NCBI RefSeq assembly: GCF_038003045.1
Contig: NZ_JBBOOK010000001.1
Location: forward strand, 682,001 to 746,000
DNA: 64,000 nt
From: Sporosarcina sp. FSL W7-1349
Lineage (GTDB): Bacteria; Bacillota; Bacilli; Bacillales_A; Planococcaceae
Direction: 5' to 3'
This document shows, in pieces, positions 48,367 to 56,277 of this stretch; positions within the stretch are counted from its first letter, which is position 1, and each line of letters begins with the position of its first letter. The notes beneath the pieces were generated by a model that saw only the letters and a program-made list of their open reading frames with translations, was not told the origin of the DNA and made no database searches. A program made the position numbers and the translations under genes.

Positions 48367-48391
48367 AACTAGAGTTACCAAGCCCATTTTA

Positions 48392-49303
48392 TTAATGATC
48401 CGAATGTTCCATTTCAACACCGCCATGCGCGTCATCTGAATCATGTCCATCCTCGTGAGATTGACTTGATCCATGATTATGGCCTTCAGGCGGTGGCAAA
48501 AACTTCAAGTGAGTTCCACTGAACGTTAATTGCCCCAGATGGCCCGGTTTTAGTAGTTCATCAAATTTCTCTTCCGTTAGAGGCTCGGCAGTCGTTTTCA
48601 CTTCTTCTACCCACTCATTGAACTCCGCTTCGGGCATGGCTGTCACGTTGAACGTATTCTCTGCAAAACCTTTCCCGCTGAAGTTTGAGTTTCTTCCCAT
48701 GTATTCACCAGGAACTTCAGCTGCCAAATGTAATGTGGTGATCATATCCGACATCGCATATTTTTGTCCGCCCAGTTGCGGAATCCAGAAGCCTGTGATC
48801 GGGCCGTAGGAGTAGAGTCTAAATTCCAACGCACGATCCGTTGGGATATACAAATAGTTCACCGTTTCGATTCCTTCTTCCGGATAACTGAAATGCCATT
48901 TCCAGTCAGAGGATGAAGCGTAGATGACCAATGGTTCCTGATCTTCATATCCTTTAGGTGTCGCCTCAACTTCATACGTCGATTTGACTGTGATAATGGA
49001 AAGGAAAATGATAATGATGACCGGTATCCCGACAATGATTGATTCAACAATCGGATTCCCTTCAATATGCGGAGGTTCATAATCCGGGTCCTGTTTCGAA
49101 GCACGATATTTTACAAGGACGTTCACCAATAAGACGAACACAGCAATGACAACAATCGCCATCGTTGCAATTGAAATCCAAATAACATTGGATATCGTTT
49201 CAGCTTGGGGTCCTTTCGGATCCAGTACCATTACCGGTTCACACCCCGCTAACACTGCGAGAATACCAATAACCAAGCTTAGCAAAGCCCATTTCTTTTT
49301 CAT
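48392..49303 (-). CDS. qoxA: Cytochrome aa3 quinol oxidase subunit II (lipoprotein)
   Basis: A 303-residue protein. The lipoprotein signal peptide ends in LAGC at residue 21, followed by two membrane segments and a cupredoxin-like outer domain (SSDWKWHFSYPEEGIETVNYLYIP and GFWIPQLGGQKYAM). The CuA ligands of cytochrome c oxidases are absent, as expected for a quinol oxidase. The C-terminal 30 residues are rich in His, Asp and Glu. The ATG at 49303 follows AAAGGGG; the 43 codons upstream in the open frame are unsupported. It is the first gene of the qox operon. Confidence 0.92.
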   Translation of the reverse strand: MKKKWALLSLVIGILAVLAGCEPVMVLDPKGPQAETISNVIWISIATMAIVVIAVFVLLVNVLVKYRASKQDPDYEPPHIEGNPIVESIIVGIPVIIIIFLSIITVKSTYEVEATPKGYEDQEPLVIYASSSDWKWHFSYPEEGIETVNYLYIPTDRALEFRLYSYGPITGFWIPQLGGQKYAMSDMITTLHLAAEVPGEYMGRNSNFSGKGFAENTFNVTAMPEAEFNEWVEEVKTTAEPLTEEKFDELLKPGHLGQLTFSGTHLKFLPPPEGHNHGSSQSHEDGHDSDDAHGGVEMEHSDH

Positions 49304-49612
49304 GGAGGTACCCCTTTCTATGGTTCTATAGGCTATAGAAACAGCATGTGAAATGATAAAGTTCAGCAGCTCCTTGAACTTTCGCTTTATCTTAATATAA
49401 TAAAATCCCAAAAACAATTGTCTGCTACACACTTCACATAAACTTCACGTGAAAATAGAGAAAAACCGCCACAAACCTTTCATTAATCAGATATAAAACT
49501 GACACATTCTGTGCATCAAAAATACATATATTTGATAAAATAATAATATTGAACCATATTTTTCCTCGATTGTATTGTCCAGTAAATGAGCAAGGTTTTT
49601 CAGTGTTAACGT

Positions 49613-49655
49613 TAAAACACCACTCTCGCTCCTAACGAAGCGTAGAGTGGTGTTT
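49613..49655. terminator. Terminator between qoxA upstream region and azlD
   Basis: AAAACACCACTCT pairs perfectly with AGAGTGGTGTTTT around an 18-base loop. On the minus strand it ends the azlCD transcript. Confidence 0.85.
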
Positions 49656-49728
49656 TAGTTTAATCCGTATCCGTTCTTGGTAACTTGCAACACTTTCACA
49701 AGATTTAAAAGACATCGAGTCATGCTTA

Positions 49729-50061
49729 TTATCCAAAGGGCATGAATTGTAGTATTGACATATAGCAGATAGTTCCACTTGCTATGGAAAGAAACATATT
49801 TCTCTTCCAATAATGCACTATTACTATCAAACCTATCGAGATCGATTCTGGTATCCCATAACTGCCAGTTAAAAAGGAAACATCTCGCAATGAATAAACA
49901 ACGAGCAAGCCAAAGATAGCAGGTGGTAAGACATTCCCTAAATATTGAATATAAGGAGGCGTAGGCTTCTCCGCTGAAAAAATGATGAAAGGCAAGAACC
50001 TGGTCATCATTGTTCCTAAAACAACCATGCCGATCGTTATCATTCCTTGTGTAAAGGTCAC
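49729..50061 (-). CDS. azlD: AzlD family branched-chain amino acid export protein
   Basis: A 110-residue membrane protein with three to four hydrophobic segments and the AzlD signature [12 protein letters not shown] and [22 protein letters not shown]. With AzlC it forms a two-part exporter for branched-chain amino acids and analogues. The start is a GTG that overlaps the stop of azlC by 4 bp. An alternative frame across the same DNA (49655-50068) has poor composition and no site. Confidence 0.88.
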   Translation of the reverse strand: MTFTQGMITIGMVVLGTMMTRFLPFIIFSAEKPTPPYIQYLGNVLPPAIFGLLVVYSLRDVSFLTGSYGIPESISIGLIVIVHYWKRNMFLSIASGTICYMSILQFMPFG

Positions 50062-50765
50062 CTTGCATTCACCACCTTTTTCTGTTCAATCGGACTTCGT
50101 AAAAATGTTAAAATCACCAACATTAGTACCATGGCAGGAACAGTGAAGTATTCTGGACCAAATAGAATAAGCGTTAAAGCGGAAGCCCCAATTCCTATTA
50201 ATGAACTGTGATGTTTCTCTTCTCTCATCCATTGATCCAAGAAAATTACAACGAATAGTGCAGTCATAACAAAGCCTAAACCGGTCGTATCAAAACGAAT
50301 AACGGAAGCTAGAAAACTTCCTATCATTGCTCCACTGACCCAATAAAACATATTCAATAAAGTGACATAAAACATAAACCATCCTCTGTCTACAGACGCA
50401 GGAATCGTTGTCGTACTATTGATCACAAAAGTTTCATCACAAAGCCCATAGATTAAATAAAACTTCTTCTTCCCAGCCCCCTTAAATCGCTCTAGCATGG
50501 AAATACCGTAAAATAAGTGTCTCCCATTTATCATTAAGGTTAAAAACAGAACATAAAGAGGATTAAACTCTTCAAGCAATAACGTAGCAGCTATAAACTC
50601 CATGGAGCCTGCGAAGATAAAAAAGCTCATGATAAAAGTATAAAAAGGCTCAAAACCTAAAGCATGCACATACATACCATAGGCAATCCCTATAAAAATA
50701 AATCCCGCAAAAATCGGTAGAGTATAGGGAAATGCCGTTCGCAACGCCGTGATGTGTTTATCCAT
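50058..50765 (-). CDS. azlC: AzlC family branched-chain amino acid export permease
   Basis: A 235-residue membrane protein with about seven segments and the AzlC features [34 protein letters not shown] and [18 protein letters not shown]. It is the large part of the AzlCD exporter. The ATG at 50765 has AAAGGAAG at 9 bp; a GTG 9 bp upstream overlaps that site. It is divergent from an XRE-cupin regulator which probably controls it. Confidence 0.88.
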   Translation of the reverse strand: MDKHITALRTAFPYTLPIFAGFIFIGIAYGMYVHALGFEPFYTFIMSFFIFAGSMEFIAATLLLEEFNPLYVLFLTLMINGRHLFYGISMLERFKGAGKKKFYLIYGLCDETFVINSTTTIPASVDRGWFMFYVTLLNMFYWVSGAMIGSFLASVIRFDTTGLGFVMTALFVVIFLDQWMREEKHHSSLIGIGASALTLILFGPEYFTVPAMVLMLVILTFLRSPIEQKKVVNAR

Positions 50766-50827
50766 AATTTTCACTTCCTTTTGAAATTGTATGATAAGAT
50801 AGATGTAATAACATATTTTTTATGCGG

Positions 50828-50874
50828 TAACGCACAATATTTATTATAACATATGAAATACATTATAACGCACA
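50828..50874. promoter_or_regulatory. Direct repeats in the azlC / regulator intergenic region
   Basis: TAACGCACA occurs twice (50828-50836 and 50866-50874), 38 bp apart, in the divergent promoter region. They are candidate binding sites for the XRE-cupin regulator. Confidence 0.45.
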
Positions 50875-50906
50875 GAATTTCAATGATTTAGTAAGGAGTG
50901 ATCTTT

Positions 50907-51458
50907 TTGGATAACATAACAGAGGTTATTGGAAGAAATTTAAAAATGTATAGAGTGATGAAAGGGTATAGTTTAGAAAAAACAGCAGAACTGACTGGAG
51001 TAAGTAAAGCAATGTTAGGTCAAATAGAGCGGGGGGAGTCCAATCCAACTGTGACGACATTAAAAAAAATCTCAACCGGATTGGAGCTCTCATTCACCTC
51101 TTTAATGAGTGAAGATATTTCATCTGTAAAAATAATTAAAAAAAATGAACTGGAACCGGTATACGAAGATAATAAAAACGTTGAAGTATTTCCAATCGTC
51201 CCCTTTAATTTTGACAAGCCGTTTGAAGTATACTTAACCATCTTACATCCAGGGGCTTATTATGTAGCAGATCCACATAATGAAGGCGTAAAGGAACATA
51301 TCACTGTTAATCAAGGAACATTAGAGATTGAACTAGACAACATAACCTATTCGATAAAAACGGACGAGACCATACTATTTGACGGGAATAAACAACATAT
51401 TTATAAAAATAACGGTGACACAATTGTAAAGTGTATGATGATTATTCATTATTCTTAA
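50907..51458 (+). CDS. XRE family regulator with C-terminal cupin domain
   Basis: A 183-residue regulator. The N-terminal HTH_3 domain (MYRVMKGYSLEKTAELTGVSKAMLGQIERGESNPTVTTLKKI) is followed by a cupin_2 domain (HPGAYYVADPHNEGVKEHITVNQGTLEIELDN... FDGNKQHIYKN). Such proteins often control amino-acid exporters, sensing a ligand in the cupin. The TTG at 50907 has AAGGAG at 8 bp, so the GTG at 50898 is not needed. It lies divergent to azlCD. Confidence 0.87.
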   Translation: MDNITEVIGRNLKMYRVMKGYSLEKTAELTGVSKAMLGQIERGESNPTVTTLKKISTGLELSFTSLMSEDISSVKIIKKNELEPVYEDNKNVEVFPIVPFNFDKPFEVYLTILHPGAYYVADPHNEGVKEHITVNQGTLEIELDNITYSIKTDETILFDGNKQHIYKNNGDTIVKCMMIIHYS

Positions 51459-51559
51459 GGAAAGTAAAAATGGAGAATCCGTTTTGATTTATTGTTTTCA
51501 AAATGGGTTCTTTTTATTACTGTAAAATGAGGCTTTACGGCATAAAAGGGGGGATTTCC

Positions 51560-51820
51560 GTGTTAATCTATCTAAGCGTGTACTCTTCGGCCGTGTTTTT
51601 GGGAATTCTCAGTGCTATTTGCGGCTTTTTGTTTTATAAAGCAATCAGTAAAATAAAATTTTTTTCTAGAACACGTAGATATATAGTAGGGGTGATAGTA
51701 GCTTTACTGCTATGCAGCCTCATGAATTGGCTGATATTTGAGGGAGTTTGGTTCCTATACTTACCAATGGCAATCGCGGCGCTAGTCGTATATGTCCCGT
51801 GTATTAAATATGCGGAGTAG
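51560..51820 (+). CDS. Small membrane protein, function unknown
   Basis: An 86-residue protein with three hydrophobic segments (SVYSSAVFLGILSAICGFLF, YIVGVIVALLLCSLMNWLIF and VWFLYLPMAIAALVVYVP). The GTG at 51560 follows AAAAGGGGGG; the upstream part of the open frame lacks a ribosome binding site. It resembles small YesK-type membrane proteins in layout, but I cannot assign it to a family. Confidence 0.65.
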   Translation: MLIYLSVYSSAVFLGILSAICGFLFYKAISKIKFFSRTRRYIVGVIVALLLCSLMNWLIFEGVWFLYLPMAIAALVVYVPCIKYAE

Positions 51821-51850
51821 AAGCAAGTTTTTCTCTGCAAAAAAAGCCGA

Positions 51851-51881
51851 TCTCCTCCACAGGAAAATTCGGCTTCCTTGA
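51851..51881. terminator. Hairpin between convergent small genes
   Basis: AAAAAAGCCGA pairs with TCGGCTT around an 18-base loop; the A-run before it serves as T-run for the minus-strand gene. Confidence 0.6.
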
Positions 51882-51891
51882 TTATATTGTA

Positions 51892-52116
51892 TTAGTCTTC
51901 TACTTTTATTTTCATCATAGAGGACTCTTGATTTTCTTGACGTGTATCCATTTTGTGGATCGAGTGAGATAAGAGGGCTTGCGTCCCAAGCAACCCTTCT
52001 TTCTTCATTTGTTGAAAATGTTGTGTTGCCTCTTGTGGAATCCCCTTTGCCCGCATTGTTTCCCGGAATTCAAATAACTCATCAATCATGCGATGGGCAA
52101 CTTCTTTTTGAATCAT
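51892..52116 (-). CDS. Conserved small hydrophilic protein
   Basis: A 74-residue protein with an amphipathic helical N-terminal half (EVAHRMIDELFEFRETMRAKGIPQEATQHFQQMKKEG) and a charged tail ending MKIKVED. The ATG at 52116 has GGAGG upstream; the preceding 16 codons in the frame are not supported. The family is unknown to me. The next 250 bp on its left to the HAD gene hold no other reading frame I can support. Confidence 0.6.
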   Translation of the reverse strand: MIQKEVAHRMIDELFEFRETMRAKGIPQEATQHFQQMKKEGLLGTQALLSHSIHKMDTRQENQESSMMKIKVED

Positions 52117-52374
52117 TGTTTTTCCTCCACTGTATTTGAAGTTGAAATGCGTTCGCCAAAACAAATGCGTAACCGTTCTTCTACAAATTTGCGCTTACAA
52201 TGGGTCTCCCGATTAATGAGCTGGTCAAAATGACTTTTCTTCGATAAGCGCCTACTTGGATGGTCAATTTGTCCCCGCGTTGTCAATTATCATATTGGGG
52301 ATTAAAGGAAAGACTTCGTTGGGTAGGTTAAAAAGAAAGAGCTTTTACATGATATAGGAAGGGAGTGGACTGCG

Positions 52375-52905
52375 TTGAAAAAAGCGGTTTTTTTAGACCG
52401 GGACGGGGTCATCAATGAAGTGCTGACAGATCGGGTAAAATTTGTGAATCGCCCGCGGGACTTTTACTTTTTGCCGGGCGTTCCGGAAGCCATCAGACGT
52501 TTGAACGCTGTTTTCGATTATGTCTTTGTCGTCACGAACCAAGGCGGTGTCGGGCTAGGGTTTATGAAAGAGGTGCAACTGAAGGCGATCCATGAGCATA
52601 TGATCGCGGAGCTTCGGAAGGAGGGTGCCATCATTCATGACGTGGCGTATTGTCCGCATAAACCGAAAGCGGGATGTGCATGCCGGAAGCCGAACAGCCA
52701 ACTGATTGAAGAGCTTGCCAAGAAGTACGAGGTGGATCTGTCCGCGTCGTATATGGTGGGGGATACCGACACGGACATCATAGCCGGGAAAAAGGCGGGA
52801 ACGAAAGGGGTTTTCCTCGGTTCGGCCGACCCGCTGGCGGATGCCGTCTTTCCGAATCTTGCCCAAGCAGCCGACTGGATCATCGAGGACACGGCACAAT
52901 CGTAA
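52375..52905 (+). CDS. HAD-IIIA phosphatase, GmhB-like
   Basis: A 176-residue phosphatase of the histidinol-phosphatase/GmhB group. It has the nucleophile motif FLDRDGVIN, the TNQGG segment, the zinc-binding Cys cluster CPHKPKAGCACRKP and the MVGDTDTD acid pair. In heptose-making bacteria GmhB dephosphorylates a heptose bisphosphate; in Bacilli the substrate is less clear and may be another sugar bisphosphate. The start is TTG after GAAGGGAGTGG. It is followed by a terminator and stands alone. Confidence 0.87.
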   Translation: MKKAVFLDRDGVINEVLTDRVKFVNRPRDFYFLPGVPEAIRRLNAVFDYVFVVTNQGGVGLGFMKEVQLKAIHEHMIAELRKEGAIIHDVAYCPHKPKAGCACRKPNSQLIEELAKKYEVDLSASYMVGDTDTDIIAGKKAGTKGVFLGSADPLADAVFPNLAQAADWIIEDTAQS

Positions 52906-52926
52906 AGCGCACATACGAGTCGAATC

Positions 52927-52958
52927 AAAACCTTGCATAGATTACGCAAGGTTTTTTC
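52927..52958 (+). terminator. Terminator of the HAD phosphatase gene
   Basis: AAACCTTGC pairs with GCAAGGTTT around a 9-base loop, followed by TTTTCTTT. Confidence 0.85.
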
Positions 52959-52968
52959 TTTACACTTC

Positions 52969-53012
52969 GTATACAAACGTATACAATAAAAACACTGTAT
53001 ACATTTGTATAC
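52969..53012. promoter_or_regulatory. Two tandem GTATAC palindromes (operator pair)
   Basis: GTATACAAACGTATAC (52969-52984) and GTATACATTTGTATAC (52997-53012) are both palindrome-ended 16-mers with the same 4-base spacing, 28 bp centre to centre. They lie in the promoter region of the small-protein/O-methyltransferase operon. Confidence 0.65.
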
Positions 53013-53029
53013 GAAAGGAGTAGGTCGTT

Positions 53030-53359
53030 ATGAGAAACGGGCATCATCATCGGGAGAGTCATCACGGAGAACGGCGCAGAGGTAGGGAAGGGGGGCCGTC
53101 GCGAGGCGGTGCTAAGACGTTTCGACGGGGACGGGCGATTGCTTTTTTGGAAACTCTTCAAGTGAAGCGGGCTACCGTCGCAGCGCAATTGGAGAAACCC
53201 GAATTCCAATCCATTGAACCCGTTCTTGTCGGCGAATTAAAAGCGATTGACGGGATCATCGACGAATTCAAAAACCTCTTTGAAATCCAGGAAGGCGAAA
53301 CCTCTGAAGAAAAGCAGATGGACGCCACGGAAGGGGATACGCAGAATGAAGAGCATTAA
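53030..53359 (+). CDS. Conserved small charged protein upstream of an O-methyltransferase
   Basis: A 109-residue protein. The first 35 residues are rich in His, Arg and Gly (RNGHHHRESHHGERRRG), followed by a helical core (TFRRGRAIAFLETLQVKRATVAAQLEKPEFQSIEPVLVGELKAIDGIIDEF) and an acidic tail. A similar core is found in other Bacilli; the function is not known to me. The ATG follows AAAGGAG. It overlaps the methyltransferase gene by 14 bp and shares the GTATAC operator region. Confidence 0.7.
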   Translation: MRNGHHHRESHHGERRRGREGGPSRGGAKTFRRGRAIAFLETLQVKRATVAAQLEKPEFQSIEPVLVGELKAIDGIIDEFKNLFEIQEGETSEEKQMDATEGDTQNEEH

Positions 53360-53987
53360 CGAATACATCGATGCCGTATTTGCGCCAAGTGACGAGATAT
53401 TGGAGCAGGTCCTGTCTTCCATTCAGGAAAACGGCATGCGGAATATATCCGTTTCGCCGTCGTCCGGGAAGCTGCTGACGATGCTCGTATCGCTGACCCA
53501 TTCGAAAAATGTCCTCGAAATCGGGGCGCTTGGTGGCTATAGCGGCATTTGTCTCGCGCGTGGGTTCGGCGCGGGAGGTCATCTGACTTCTTTGGAATTG
53601 AAGGAGCCGTTTGCAGAACTTGCGAAACACAATCTGACACTTGCCGGTTTCGGCGATCAAGTGACTTACAAAACTGGCCCCGCATTGGATAATTTGGCGG
53701 CCTTGAAGGCGGATGGGAAGACCTTTGACTTCTTTTTCATCGACGCGGATAAAGGGAACTATGAAAATTACTTGAACGCTTGCGTGGAGTTGGCGGAGCC
53801 GGGTGCCGTCATTGTAGCGGATAACGTGCTCGCCGGCGGGACCGTAGCCGATCCGGCTGCCACTGAAAAACGATATACCGAACAGATGAAAACATTTAAC
53901 GAAACCGTTGCACAGCATCCCCGATTGGAATCCGTCCTTCTGCCAATCGGGGACGGCATGACGGTTTCGCGGGTGAAAAATAGCTAA
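53346..53987 (+). CDS. SAM-dependent O-methyltransferase (class I, COMT-like)
   Basis: A 213-residue methyltransferase of the caffeoyl-CoA O-methyltransferase-like group. It has the SAM motif LEIGALGGYSGICLARGF, the acidic SLELKEP, the metal-binding FFFIDADKGNYENYL and DNVLAGGTV. Such enzymes methylate catechol-like hydroxyls; TrmR of Bacillus (a tRNA methyltransferase) belongs to the same fold, so the substrate is open. The ATG at 53346 lies in the end of the previous gene. The longer open frame from 53247 is not supported. Confidence 0.87.
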   Translation: MKSINEYIDAVFAPSDEILEQVLSSIQENGMRNISVSPSSGKLLTMLVSLTHSKNVLEIGALGGYSGICLARGFGAGGHLTSLELKEPFAELAKHNLTLAGFGDQVTYKTGPALDNLAALKADGKTFDFFFIDADKGNYENYLNACVELAEPGAVIVADNVLAGGTVADPAATEKRYTEQMKTFNETVAQHPRLESVLLPIGDGMTVSRVKNS

Positions 53988-54000
53988 TCCCAACTAACGA

Positions 54001-54036
54001 AAAACCGGCGCAGGAGGGTCCTGTACCGGTTTTTTA
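54001..54036. terminator. Terminator between O-methyltransferase and SH3 protein genes
   Basis: AAAACCGG pairs with CCGGTTTT, with CAGGA and TCCTG pairing inside; a T-run follows on the plus strand and an A-run precedes it. Confidence 0.85.
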
Positions 54037-54043
54037 TTGGTGC

Positions 54044-54811
54044 TTATTTTCCTTCCTTCACAGAGACTAATTCCGTGAAGATCTTTCCATTTTGATCTGT
54101 AGCTTTTATAATTCCGATTCCTTTGGCGAAATACGCTCGCGAGCCGTCTGGGAAACGGAGAATGACGACATTTTGGAAGGTGCCAGCTTTCACGGTTATT
54201 GTTTTCGTTGTGCTTTCCACTAAAACCTTTTGATCCTCAAACAGGAGAGACGTATCGGTTGTGTAAGTTCCTTGTTTCAATGGATACGGAACGTTGACGA
54301 AGATGAAATCCGAGCTGGAGACTCCCATCAGCAGGCCTTTGTCGGTCTCGATGTACGTAAAGTTCGATAATTCCGGGTAAAGGGGACTCTTCTTATTATA
54401 TAAGTACGTGTATTCTTCTTCTTTTTCTACGACAAATGTCTCTTTCTTATTTTCCAAGAAAGAGGGTGCATACGTCAGGATCAATCCTTCTTTAGGCGCC
54501 AGTCCGCCGGTAACCATTGTGGGGGCAGCGTTTGGGTTTTGATTGGATAGAGCAGACGTAAATACATACCCCTTACTTTTCCCAGCTTGTACATAGGACC
54601 ATCCGTTCGATGAAGACAAGACAACGACTTTCGAATGGTTTTGAATGGTACCGAGCGTGTCAGCATTTTGGTTCGGTGCGGAACGCAAAATAATATCATT
54701 TTTTGCATGCACATACATTTCTGTTGCCGTGGCGGTGGCGTTTGGATGGACAGGGAATACGAGTATCAACAACATACTGAGTACTAAGACTATTTTTCTT
54801 ATGTCAATCAC
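54044..54811 (-). CDS. Secreted SH3-domain protein with unusual start region
   Basis: A protein of about 255 residues. A signal peptide (RKIVLVLSMLLILVFPVHPNATATA) is followed by a bacterial SH3 domain (MYVHAKNDIILRSAPNQNADTLGTIQNHSKVVVLSSSNGWSYVQ) and a C-terminal beta-rich domain of unknown family. The ribosome binding site AAGGAG is followed at 8 bp by ATA (54802), where an ATG would be expected. The only in-frame standard start nearby is a GTG at 54811 which overlaps that site. The start codon may be mutated or non-standard. Confidence 0.7.
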   Translation of the reverse strand: MIDIRKIVLVLSMLLILVFPVHPNATATATEMYVHAKNDIILRSAPNQNADTLGTIQNHSKVVVLSSSNGWSYVQAGKSKGYVFTSALSNQNPNAAPTMVTGGLAPKEGLILTYAPSFLENKKETFVVEKEEEYTYLYNKKSPLYPELSNFTYIETDKGLLMGVSSSDFIFVNVPYPLKQGTYTTDTSLLFEDQKVLVESTTKTITVKAGTFQNVVILRFPDGSRAYFAKGIGIIKATDQNGKIFTELVSVKEGK

Positions 54812-54879
54812 TCCTTGGTATAGTGGCTTATAGAAGCTATGAAACAAGCATTGAAAATAGAATTAGGGGTACACAATAG

Positions 54880-55400
54880 GTGCATTTATGAATATGTCTT
54901 CCACTGGGATCCGCCTCTCAAACAAAAGGGGAGAAAGAATTCCTTGTTATCTTGATAACCGCGGCACGGTGAATGCGTTGAAGCGGTTAATGAAAGACAA
55001 CTAGACGAATACCGAGGACGTTCGGATGAACGCTCCCATGTAGATAGCAGTGACGGAGAAATCGGGAGTTCATTGAATTCCCAAGTATAGATTATGTGCG
55101 AGGTACTATGAGGATAATGTAGGCGAATCAAATTCGTATTTAGGAGTACAAGAGATGAATGGTGCGCATCTCCTATAGTTATTATTCCACGTAGAAACAT
55201 AGAATCCTTGCGGCAAGGCGATGTTTTATTAGGAAGATGGAGATTGGCCAGGTAAGTGTCGAAGGTAGGAAAGTCGAAACTTTCACGATGGCGCGTCCTC
55301 CCGGTGCACTCGGTGAAGAGGAATATGTTGTTGCGCAGGATAGGTGTGATACTCAAAAGGAGGTGCCATGGCTAGAGCGAAGTGGCATGTGCCGCTCCGT
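54880..55400 (+). other. Gene-less region with several strong RNA-type hairpins
   Basis: No convincing gene is seen between the SH3 and membrane protein genes. The plus strand can form many short perfect hairpins: CCTTG-CGG-CAAGG (55206-55218), GAAAGT-CGAA-ACTTTC (55269-55284) and nested GAGC/GCTC with GGCA/TGCC (55375-55397). This pattern resembles a folded RNA, for example part of a group II intron ribozyme, but no reverse transcriptase gene or intron ends are recognised. A 156-codon minus-strand frame here has no ribosome binding site and atypical composition. Confidence 0.35.
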
Positions 55401-55405
55401 CACCC

Positions 55406-55723
55406 TTAGAATAAAAAGAGATATAGGTCAACAACCAGATAGATTGTACAAAATACCGGAATCAGAAATATGCCTAATTTGGTTTTCTTTTTCCAAAACA
55501 AGTAGGAAAGAAATGAAACAATACATAAACCAACAAATAGGGTGGCCGGGAAAAATAATTGATAAAATACCCTTTCAGAATATGTGATATCGCCTGGATA
55601 ACTGGAGGCGGCGTAACTGCGGCTCAACTCTATATAAATATGACTGCCCCAGATCCAAGCGTATGTGATCAAAATGCCTAGCAGCAACTCTATCAAAAAA
55701 AGTGTATATTTCACTTTGTTCAT
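55406..55723 (-). CDS. Small membrane protein, function unknown
   Basis: A 105-residue protein with three hydrophobic segments (YTLFLIELLLGILITYAWIWG, VFYQLFFPATLFVGLCIVSFLSYLFW and IFLIPVFCTIYLVVDLYLFLF). The ATG at 55723 is preceded by the strong site GGAGGTGATC, so the 23 upstream codons of the open frame are not part of it. I recognise no family. Confidence 0.65.
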   Translation of the reverse strand: MNKVKYTLFLIELLLGILITYAWIWGSHIYIELSRSYAASSYPGDITYSERVFYQLFFPATLFVGLCIVSFLSYLFWKKKTKLGIFLIPVFCTIYLVVDLYLFLF

Positions 55724-55956
55724 CTCGATCACCTCCAGACAAATCATGTGCAAGCGGACGCTTCCTGTAAACGGGACGTCTATCACCAACAATAGTTCCG
55801 ATTCCGCGTACGGTCCCCTTTGCTCCTGCTTTTTTAACCGATCTTTCCAAGCTGTTTCGTTAGATTGCTAGATTTTTATTTACAAAAATGATAATTAGAA
55901 GTACTATTATGTCACACGATATATCGAGATACATAATAGAGAGGAGATTGCGGAAA

Positions 55957-56277
55957 GTGACGTACAAGGGAGGCCCGATGACCGAGGCGATGTACTACGT
56001 CTTGCTGGCGTTGCTGAATCCGAACCATGGGTATCAGCTCATGCAGGCTATTGCGGACGTTTCGCACGGCAGATTGCAAATGGGGCCAGGGACGCTGTAT
56101 GGCGTCCTTTCACGGATGCAAAAAGACGGTCTGATTTCGTTGGCAGAAGAGGACGGCAGAAGAAAAACGTATCAAATTACGGCAGAGGGGGAGCGAGCCT
56201 TGCGCGCAGAGTATAAGAGGCTGCAGTCGCTCCTGCGGGACGGCAGCATGTTGGAAGGGGACGGTGAAGATGAGTAA
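55957..56277 (+). CDS. PadR family transcriptional regulator
   Basis: A 106-residue PadR regulator with the typical start TEAMYYVLLALLNPNHGYQLMQAI and HTH region GRLQMGPGTLYGVLSRMQKDGLISLAEEDGRRKTYQITAEGERAL. The GTG at 55957 follows AGAGGAGAT and gives the usual family length. It overlaps the DUF2812 gene by 8 bp. PadR/DUF2812 pairs are common in Bacilli, where the regulator is thought to control the membrane partner. Confidence 0.88.
   Translation: MTYKGGPMTEAMYYVLLALLNPNHGYQLMQAIADVSHGRLQMGPGTLYGVLSRMQKDGLISLAEEDGRRKTYQITAEGERALRAEYKRLQSLLRDGSMLEGDGEDE

Noticed and set aside
48085..48372. 95-codon plus-strand frame between qoxA and qoxB
   Set aside because: It is made entirely of the interspersed GC-rich repeat.
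49655..50068. 137-codon minus-strand frame over azlD
   Set aside because: It reads azlD in another frame and lacks a start site; the azlD frame matches the family.
54886..55356. 156-codon minus-strand frame in the structured region
   Set aside because: It has no ribosome binding site and low-complexity Ser/Thr/His-rich composition; hairpins on this DNA suggest RNA rather than protein.
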